Source of the DNA: Geosiphon pyriformis
Taxonomy: Eukaryota; Glomeromycota; Glomeromycetes; Archaeosporales; Geosiphonaceae
Assembly (NCBI GenBank): GCA_016748015.1
Contig: JAAOMT010000219.1
Location: 114,436-178,435 of the forward strand
Length of the DNA: 64,000 nucleotides
Direction: 5' to 3'
Shown: piece after piece, positions 56,981 through 64,000 of the stretch
Position numbering within the stretch: the first letter of the stretch is position 1
How the letters are laid out: every line of letters starts with the position of its first letter
Translations under genes and position numbers: made by a program
The notes under the pieces: model-generated
What the model was told of the DNA's origin: nothing
The model's input: the letters and a program-made list of their open reading frames with translations, nothing else
The model's database searches: none

Positions 56981-57835
56981 CATGTAATACAATACACTAT
57001 TACTACCAAAGAAACTTGCTCTATCTATTTGAAATCTTATCAATCCAATCAACACAATAATGAGTTTGTCAAGAAAAAAATAAACTGAATAAAGAATCTT
57101 AGATTCATACAAGAAACCAAGAGTAAATGGGCTTTCTCAGTTGTAATAATATCCAAAAAAAGTGGAACTCTATACTTCTGTATTAATTATTGCCAATTAA
57201 ATGCCATTACTATAAAAGACATATATCTACTTCCCAAAATTGATACAATGTTAAACAAATTCAATGGTGCTGCTTTTTTCTCAACTATTGACTTAACTGC
57301 TGAATTCTAACAAATAAAGATGAATTTAGAAAGCAGAAAAAAAACTGCCTTCATCACCAAATATGACACCTACAAATTTACAGTTATGTTTTTTGGTCTT
57401 ATTAATGTCTTTTTTATCTTTCAATGCCTAATAGACAAAGTGTTTAAATTAGTAAAAGAAAACTTTGTTTTGGTCTACTTGAATGACATAATAGTATACT
57501 CAAAAACCTAAGATAAATATTTTGAACATTTGCAAAAAGTTTTTAATCTTCTTAAAAATGCTGGTCTTAAAATAAACTCAATCAAATCTTTTTTTGGATA
57601 ACAATCTACCCAGTTTCTTAGTTATTTTATTACAAAAGATAGAATTTTCTCTGATTTAGCCAAAGTTAAAAAAGTTCAGAACATTAAACAATCAATGAAT
57701 GTTTCTGAACTATGTTCTTTTCTTGGTTTGGCTTTTTATTACCACAAATTTATTAAAAATTTCTCTAAAATTACCTTTTTTTTTAATCAGCTACTCAGAA
57801 AAAATGTCAATTATTATTAGAGCACTTATCAACAA
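56981..57835 (+). pseudogene. pol: D reverse transcriptase domain
   Basis: Frame 2: FIQETKSKWAFSVVIISKKS, LYFCINYCQLNAITIKDIYL, FFSTIDLTAEF, KTAFITKYDTYKFTVMFFGL, LVYLNDIIVYSKT, FFG, FLSYFITKDRIF and FLGLAFYYHKFIKNF. The catalytic box is YLND (Asn 57482-57484, Asp 57485-57487). CINY has Asn where RTs have Asp (CVDY). Inactive. Confidence 0.8.
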
Positions 57836-58290
57836 AAAGCTTTTGAAACTTTAAAGAAAAAACTTGTTACTAAACCAATCTTTAAACAACCTAATCTGGA
57901 TCAATCTTTTATTCTGCACACTAATGCTTCTGACTATAAACTTGATGCTGTTTTTTCACAAAAAAATAAAAATGGCAGAGAACATGCTATAGCATATGCC
58001 AGTAGAATTTTTACACCAACAGAAAAAAACTATTGAATTATTAAACAAAAATACTTAGTAATAGTTTGGGTTACTAGTTATTGGGATCAATATTTTTTTG
58101 GTGTAAAATTTCTAGTGGTAATAAATCATTAAGCCTTGGTTTGGCTGCACAATAAGAAGAAGCTAGAACACAAATGAATAACTCGCTAAATACTCTATCT
58201 AAATAAATTTGACTATGATATTTAACATTATAAAGAAGCAAATTATCAAAATGCTAATGCTTTTTCTAGACTTACCATCCAATAATAATG
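57836..58290 (+). pseudogene. pol: D RNase H domain
   Basis: FETLKKKLVTKPIFKQPNLD, FILHTNASDYKLDAVFSQKN, HAIAYASRIFTPTEKNY, then degraded text (YLVIVWVTSYWDQYFFG, VVINH) and a shifted end. The first catalytic Asp is Asn (HTNAS against TDAS). Frame 2 with stops near 58036, 58130 and 58180. Confidence 0.7.
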
Positions 58291-58429
58291 CAACTTTTCA
58301 ACCAAACCAACTTAATTATTAATAACTTCCTCATAAACAAACACAATAATAGACTTGAACAACTACTCTACATTAATAGAATTTTTGGATAAAGAACAAT
58401 ACCCATCAGACTAAACTTGATAGCAAAGA

Positions 58430-59340
58430 AAACATTTGCACAAACAATCAAATTTTTATTTGATTCATCAGAACCAACTTTACAAAAGAAATAGAAAAGA
58501 TCTTAACTGCTCCCAGAAAGTTATTAAATTTGAAAAAAGAGAAATTGTGATTTACAATATGTACACTAATCCATTAGCTGGACACTTTAAAAAAACAAAA
58601 ACAATTCAGAAAACTTTAACTTGTTATTATTGGCTTATTTTGAAAAAAAACATTGCTGAATACATCAAAATCTGTAACATCTGCCAAAAAAAAGACAAAT
58701 TCAATCAAAAAAAAGATATCCATTCAATTTCTGTTAGTTAACTATTTAACAGAATTGGTATAAATATTGTTGAATCTTTAATAATAATTTCTGATGACAA
58801 CAAATACATTATCACAGCTACTAATTATCTTACAAAGTAAGTAAAAACAAGAGCCATTTCAGACCAAACAGCAGTTTCAATAGCCAATTTTATTTATGAA
58901 AATATTATTTGTTGCCATAACTGCATCAAAGAACTTTTATCTGATAGAAAAAGAGTTTTTCTTAGTACTATAGTTAAAGAGCTTTGTAAAAAAATAAGAA
59001 TATGTTATAAACTTTTTTTTTCTTATCACTTTTAGACAAATGGCCTAGTAGAACATTTCAATAGAACATTATATAAAACTCTAGCCAAAACCAGTAAAGA
59101 AACAAACTTATAAAACAAAATACTTTCTTCAGCTTTGTTTGCTTATAGAACTGTGAATCATAACATAACAAGTTATGAATCTTTTTATCTGCTTTATAAA
59201 TACATAACAATACTACCAATAGAAATTAATATTGAAATAATATTCTTTGAAGAAATCACAATAAAAAATTACAAAGACATTTTGCAAAAAAAACTTGGTA
59301 TTATTCTTGACTTCTTAGTAAAAGCATAAATAATTGTTTT
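58430..59340 (+). pseudogene. pol: D integrase
   Basis: Frame 2, the same as RT, so without the +1 step of A and B. Zinc head: MYTNPLAGHFKKTKTIQKT and YIKICNICQKKD. Core: IGINIVESLI (Asp now Asn), ELLSDRKRVFLS (Asp kept), TNGLVEHFNRTL (Glu kept), ALFAYRTVNHNIT. The tail (IILDFLVKA, TAA 59327-59329) is followed by degraded text; I cannot recognise a GPF module. Confidence 0.75.
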
Positions 59341-59755
59341 TGAAAAAATAAAGCAGTTTTAAGAAAAGCTTAAGAAAAAAAAAACTTATAAAACTCTTTC
59401 TTTAAGTATTAGTAACTTAGTTTTGAAATATTGCTCAAACAGAAACAATATCTATAATAATAAATTTTCTAACTAATAGAAAAAATCTTTTATAGTCAAC
59501 AAAGTTTTAAACAATAGTTTTTATATCTTATAAAATCAATATAAAACAATCTTTAATGATTGCCATGTTTATGGTACATAACTTAAAAAATATCACAAAT
59601 AATTTGATTGGTTGCCTGTTGTAATAATACCAACCCAAATGATTAACAAAAATCAAGTATAAATAAATGCATTATTTCTAAAACAGAGGTATTTTTAATT
59701 GACATAAACAATTATTTTCTGAATTAAAACATTCAAAATATTTTTTATATTTTTT

Positions 59756-60335
59756 ATGAGTATTGAATCAAAAATTATTTAAAAGCTATTCTAACTATTA
59801 GAAAACAGACTATTATAATTAATAACAATAGAATATATACTATTATTAAACCAAAGAAAGCCACTACCAGAAGAAAAAAAATTGGTAGCAAAATAAATAA
59901 ATATCTGATAGAAAGTATAATAGTAATAATACTCTCATTTTTCAGTACAATTGAAAAAACAATACAAGAAATCTTGTCCATAAACAAAAACTTGTTATAT
60001 AAAAGACAACTAAAACTCTATAGTCACTTTGGTAAAATCATAGAGGATATAAAGTTCATAAAGAAAACAACTTCAAAGATACAAGTGGAAATTTTGGGCA
60101 TTGTATAGTTAGATGTTCTAAGAGTTTTGACTATTGCTAAAAAATCCAAAACTCTTATACAAGAATTTGGTCTCTTAAATACAAAACTTATTTTGTTTCA
60201 AGTATTATATATTTTATTTACAAAAAACTTTAATAAACTAGTTAGTTTTGACCTAAACAAACTCTTCAAATAGATTATCCCATGAATAACTTGATTTTAC
60301 TGAAGCTCAATCTCTTTAGAGAAAATAATATTATG
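59756..60335 (+). pseudogene. D ORF3, downstream of integrase, unknown function
   Basis: From 59773 frame 1 reads NYLKAILTIRKQTIIINNNR, IYTIIKPKKATTRRKK, INKYLIESIIVIILSFFSTI, EKTIQEILSINKNLLYKRQL, KLYSHFGKIIEDIKFIKK, a TAG at 60106 (Trp expected), LDVLRVLTIAKKSKTLIQEF and FNKLVSFDLNKLFK. TAG and TGA codons at the end could be former Trp codons. It ends SLEKIIL at the 3' LTR border, much as A1 ends LEKKNMLSI. About 190 codons. An upstream ATG (59756) is out of frame by one base. It looks helical with basic patches. Confidence 0.55.
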
Positions 60336-60993
60336 ATTAAAATTCATAATTTTTATTAGTTATTATATGTATTAGCCACTGATGTCATATAATTAACCAT
60401 TTTATTTTTAGATAGTGATTATTAACCTAATTGTTAACCTGATCATAAACCACTTTTAATAGCTATATAAATAATAAGTCTCTTAGCTATAAAAAGACAT
60501 GATTAAAGTAACAAAATAAAATTCACTATTAATTACTTTCTCTCATATCACTTATTCTCTTTTTCCTACTTTTAAGTATCTAAACATCTTGAGATAAAAG
60601 ATTATTTGTTGACATTTACATATCTTATCTTTTCCTTTTTTTGATTTGTATTGTTAGAATTAGTCTAAAAAGTGATTGCTTGTTCTTGTAATTCATTAAA
60701 TAAAGAAACAATTAAAAAGTACAACAATACCTGTTATTAATTCTAAAAATTACTGAGTTGAAACATAAAATAATAGCAGTAGTGTTATTTTGTTAACAAT
60801 TACAAATTATTTCTCTATCTTTAAATTTTCAGAAAAAATTTGCAACTGTGATTTTTATGAGACTAATTATGCATATTAAATCTTTACTTATTCAATTTGC
60901 TTCTTTATTGTAATTCTCTCTTTGATTATTTTTATTACTCTAAAATTCTGTTTTCTTTTGCTATCTGTTAGTTTGTTACTCCAACTTATTATA
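60329..60993 (+). repeat. D 3' LTR
   Basis: It starts TATTATGATTAAAATTCATA and ends CCAACTTATTATA, followed by the ATAA duplication. Only two 12 bp units precede the TATATAA box (60464-60470). It is more decayed at its ends than the left LTR. Confidence 0.8.
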
Positions 60994-60997
60994 ATAA

Positions 60998-61437
60998 TAT
61001 AAATCCTAATAATATATGTATAGTACTTCTTGGTGTATAATAATATAATAGGTAAATAGGTAAAACAACTTTTGGTTTTTTCCAAGTAAATATTTGTATT
61101 TTTTTTGGGTTTCTGTTAGTGTTTGTAATTTTTTTTTGTCTGTAAATATAATAGAAAATTTCTGTTAGGTGTAATTTTCAATTTTTTTGTTTATTTCTGT
61201 AATTATTGGTGTAAACAGATAGTTTAGTAAAAGTATAGTGTTTTAGATTAGTTTATTATAGAAATTGTTAAGAGCAGCTCCTGGATTTTTTTGGTCTTCC
61301 AAATAGGATTTAATTTTTTTGTTGATGTAAAAATTAAAAGCTAATTCTGCTGGCCAATTGTTATTTGTTAATTCAAAATGACATTAATAGTATTAAAATA
61401 AGAATTTCATAAATTTTAAATAGTTTTTTTCTATGAT
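60998..61437 (-). pseudogene. gag: B2 gag, N-terminal part
   Basis: On the minus strand: a GTG near 61457 in the place of the B1 ATG, then TNNNWPAELAFNFYINKKIK, LEDQKNPGAALNNFY and a charged stretch, colinear with B1 at 2454-2756. It ends at the D insertion. A PBS-like TGATGCTTCCTGTAAA lies at about 61512-61497 next to the 5' LTR. Confidence 0.65.
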
Positions 61438-61515
61438 TCTTGATCTGCCACTTTTCTGAATGGTTGCTGTTGGTGCTAGTTTTTTGTTAAATTATATTTT
61501 ACAGGAAGCATCAAA

Positions 61516-62426
61516 TGTTACAGATAATTATTTGAAATGTTGATACAAATAACAAACCTATAACTTGGTACTTAATAGCTTATTAATATTGATAAAACTA
61601 AAATTTTTTGAAATCTGAAGGTTTTGGTGAAGTTCTTTGTATAATAGACAGAGATTCAATAATTGTGTCAGTATTTTTCCAAAAGTTTATTCCATAAATT
61701 TTTTTTTCAGTGTAATAGCCAGTTTAATTTGGCAGTTATGCCCTTCTGATAAGCTATTCTTAAATTTTTATCTTTATTTCTAGGTCTTTTATTAGGCTAT
61801 CTTTAATGTTAAATACTCAGTACTTAATTCCTTTAATCAATTAGTAAACAACAAAATGAAACAAAAAAAAATAAATAAAAATAAAAAAAATAAAAAAAAA
61901 TAAAAAATTAGTATTTTGTTAATAGTTGTAATCAAGAACTATTAGTCTAGTATAGTTAAGTGTTAGATTCTATCAATATAGAGTGTTTATAAAGTAAAAA
62001 TAATTAATATTTTTCAATTAAATGACAATAACATGAATTTAAATGATAATAAATATTTTTATTAATATGTGATTTGATTCTACTTCAAGTTATAGAAAAC
62101 TATCTTTTAAAGAAAAAAATATTAATTAATTAATTAATTATTGGTATCAATTTTGTTTTTTTTGCTTTTAACACTCTTATTATATATATATAATTCTTGT
62201 TATATAAAATTTCACATTTTCTTAAGCAATATGTCCTATTTTCTTAAGTAATATGTTCTATTTTCTTTGACAATGCTTTTATTACTCAACAGTGTGTTTT
62301 AATTTACTAGTAATATGTTATAGTTTTTTGATATTGTGTTTACTTGCTAAGTACTATTTTTTTATTGGTCTATTTTTCCTATCTGTTTTTCTTATTTTTT
62401 TTTTTGTACTTTTTCTATAAGTAATA
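61516..62426 (-). repeat. B2 5' LTR
   Basis: Minus strand from TATTACTTATAGAAAAAGTA (62426) to ATTATCTGTAACA (61516). It is strongly similar to the B2 3' LTR (43742-44679), including the poly-T/A tract near 61,860-61,910 and the AT-rich TATA region near 62,185. Confidence 0.8.
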
Positions 62427-62813
62427 ATAGTTCCAAAATACATTTTTAGAATATTTTTATAATTTTAGTACTATTATTAAACTTCAAAACAAATTCCGTA
62501 CTATTAAACAACAGCTTAATAAAACAATAACTAAATATTTTGGTAGATTTAATTATGTTTTATAACAAATTAAAACTATAAAAAACAACTATTACACAGC
62601 TCTCCAGATTTTCAATCAGTTTGTAAGAGGATTAAAAAATAGTATCTTAAAATAAGTAAGATAACAACATTTGGAAAATCTACTTTGAGCTGTTATATTA
62701 ATCTAAAATATTAAGTTAACCAAAAAAAAAGTTAATCACAATAAAATAATTAACTTGGTAATAAACAATAATAAAATCAAAAAACTCAAAAACAAGATTA
62801 CTTAAAGAGAAAT
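62427..62813 (+). pseudogene. gag: Family E gag, right part
   Basis: In frame with the left part (43379-43741): FQNTFLEYFYNFSTIIKLQN, ITKYFGRFNYVL, stop, QIKTIKNNYYTALQIFNQFV and RGLKNSILK. This matches A1 Gag (TYLGRFNKLLRQIRQLE, DYYSNAQILDQFIAELK) and B2 Gag (FKTVFLQYFSNYNSIN). Stops at about 62563 and 62653. It ends at TAA near 62805. Confidence 0.65.
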
Positions 62814-63225
62814 TATTTAAAAACAAAAATCAGTTTTTTATTTTTATATTAGATTTATTTTTATTAACAAAATAATAATAATAAATTAATTAATTTAATA
62901 TTTAATATTATTGTTTATAATCAAATTAAAATTTATTAATAATGCAAAACCAGTAAAAAAATTAATATTAAACAAAAAACTTAAAGCTTTATTTATTAAA
63001 AAAAACAGATTTTAAAAAAATTTCAAGTTTTTAAAACATAAAACTGGTTTAAATTTCTAATTATCTAAAAAACAATTGTAATTATATTTAATATAATATT
63101 ATGATACCACTTTGATTAAAAAAGACCAACTAAAAAAGCTTGTTTTTTATACTTTTAAATTAATAAATATACAGATTATTAAAGTTTAATATTAAGTATT
63201 TATATAAAATAATTATACACATATT
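62814..63225 (+). other. AT-rich stretch between the E remnant and the host gene
   Basis: A/T runs without a recognisable frame or LTR end. It may be further E sequence beyond recognition. The base composition changes abruptly near 63,230, where the host gene 3' region begins. Confidence 0.4.
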
Positions 63226-63366
63226 TTCATTTGGTTGCATAATGGTAAAATGAGAAAAAGGGTTAACGTTCACGACATATTTTTCTTCAAGAGCAATTCC
63301 AGCTGTTGCGCATAAAATCAACGAAGATGATACAGTAGTAACATCATTGCCATTACTGTTATGGGG

Positions 63367-64000
63367 TTAGTTATCCCCCTTGGGCGTTCTGGATTTCTTT
63401 GCCTTGTGTGGAGTGTCAATCGTCTTTTCTGCCTTGAAAAGATTTGGGGGAGGCGTTTCAGCAGTTTCGCAAAGTCGGCCTATCTTATATGTCAAATCGT
63501 TTATCAACCTCTGGAAAATTAACTGTTAATTAATCAAGTATTTAAAGTTCTCAGCAAAAATATTACCCACCCGCAGATCCTAAGCCAATTGGAGGGCTAC
63601 CCTCAAGTTGCGAAAAGACGTGAAAGTCAAGGAAAGAGAAAGAGTCCTGAGGAGGCGGAAATAGTACACATCCTGCCTTTCCATCACGTAAATCCTAACA
63701 TCAGCCAAATATATCTAAGAGAAATCAAAATGCATGATCATTTCCATATCAAAGTTCAAATCAATCTCGTGTAAAAATTTGTTGATTATACCTGAATTCC
63801 TATAACATAAAGGCCAATGGTGTCAACTTGAGCAATATGAAACTTGTGATGTAACGCGTCCAACATATCTTTCATCATTCGCTGCAGTTGGAATTCATCG
63901 GCCACAAGCTTCGTGATGTCGGCATTGTACGGCCCGCCACAGGCCAGCAAGCACAATTCCTGATTTTCATACATACACAGTAAGTCAGCCAGGTGGGCAC
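63367..64000 (-). CDS. Host gene, 3' part, at least three exons, unknown protein
   Basis: On the minus strand an exon from beyond 64000 to 63792 encodes HLADLLCMYENQELCLLACG, GPYNADITKLVADEFQLQ and HKFHIAQVDTIGLYVIGIQ. A GTATAA...CTTAG intron (63791-63715, 77 nt) follows, then an exon starting 63714 (IYLADVRIYVMERQDVYYFR). A second intron has its acceptor TTTTCCAG at 63511 and its donor either at 63570 (GTGGGT, which keeps an in-frame TAG) or at 63600 (GTAGCC, no stop). The last exon 63510-63367 (RLINDLTYKIGRLCETAETP) ends KKSRTPKGDN and TAA, a basic tail that could be a nuclear signal. All joins are phase 0. I do not recognise the family. Codon use and GC are normal, unlike the neighbours. 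Confidence 0.7.

Larger units (their letters stand above)
53246..60993 (+). mobile_element. D: Ty3/gypsy retrotransposon of a third family, inserted in B2 gag
   Basis: LTRs 53246-54005 and 60329-60993 (TGTTATA...TATAACA in the left one), PBS at 54012, gag with zinc knuckle, protease, Cys-containing linker, RT, RNase H, integrase and ORF3. Flanked by ATAA on both sides (53242-53245 and 60994-60997), a 4 bp target duplication. It is on the plus strand, opposite to its host B2. No dUTPase is visible between protease and RT. Active-site changes (N-S-G, YLND, TN in RNase H, N in integrase) make it dead. Confidence 0.85.
43742..62426 (-). mobile_element. B2: Ty3/gypsy retrotransposon, minus strand, with two nested insertions
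   Basis: Reading from 62426 downward: 5' LTR (62426-61516), PBS, gag N-terminus, the inserted D element (60993-53246), rest of gag, protease, part of the Cys-rich linker, an inserted A solo LTR (50893-49937), linker, dUTPase, RT, RNase H, integrase, ORF3 and 3' LTR (44679-43742). Without the insertions it is about 10 kb. Flanks ATAGG and ATAGT look like a 5 bp target duplication, and the split E gag reads through it in frame. Very decayed. Confidence 0.8.

Noticed and set aside
63580-63600. A 21 nt GT...AG mini-intron in the host gene exon
   Set aside because: It would remove the TAG and keep the frame, but 21 nt is far below intron sizes used in fungi; using the same GT as donor for the 90 nt intron is simpler.
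1-64000. Use of TGA or TAG as sense codons (alternative code)
   Set aside because: Stops of all three types occur, at Arg, Gln and Trp positions alike, and the host gene uses TAA with none needed in its exons; decay explains them better.

Overview
This window is almost entirely a nest of decayed LTR retrotransposons of the Ty3/gypsy type in a very AT-rich eukaryotic sequence. The exception is the last ~0.8 kb (from about 63,230), which is GC-richer and holds the 3' part of an intron-containing host gene on the minus strand. AT-rich repeat seas, compact 60-90 nt introns and gypsy elements carrying a dUTPase suggest a fungus; an arbuscular mycorrhizal (Glomeromycotina) type genome is my best guess, from style rather than from a marker gene. 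No rRNA, tRNA or bacterial-type gene was seen.

Four element families can be separated by LTR and protein sequence; the names are mine. Family A (LTR ~0.9-1.0 kb, TGTTACCAG...GTAACA) has copies A1 (2842-12481), A2 and A3 (23550-40128, a head-to-tail pair sharing the middle LTR), an integrase fragment (20283-21076), and separate LTRs at 1-932, 22593-23549, 41633-42584 (minus) and 49937-50893 (minus). Family B (LTR ~0.9 kb, TGTTACTCAT...TTGTAACA) has B1 (1463-20282, interrupted by A1) and B2 (62426 down to 43742, minus strand, interrupted by D and by an A solo LTR). Family D is one complete element (53246-60993). Family E is seen only as a PBS and a gag that B2 splits (42687-43741 and 62427-62810).

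A and B share one gene order: gag (CCHC knuckle), aspartic protease, a Cys-rich zinc-ribbon-like linker, dUTPase, a beta-rich linker, reverse transcriptase, RNase H, then integrase in the +1 frame with a GPF module. D lacks a visible dUTPase. Downstream of integrase, A, B and D all carry an extra reading frame (ORF3, about 190-220 codons) that runs through the polypurine tract into the 3' LTR. ORF3 starts with a similar hydrophobic I-I-N-x(2,3)-I-x-Y segment in all three families, and I do not recognise it.

No copy looks autonomous. All six readable RTs have lost one or both aspartates of the YxDD box by GAY to AAY changes, most proteases have lost the D-S-G, and many stops sit where CGA, CAA or TGG codons are expected. 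The decay is graded: A1 and B1 are readable, D and A2 worse, A3 and B2 worst. Insertion order on the right is E, then B2 into E gag, then D and an A element into B2.
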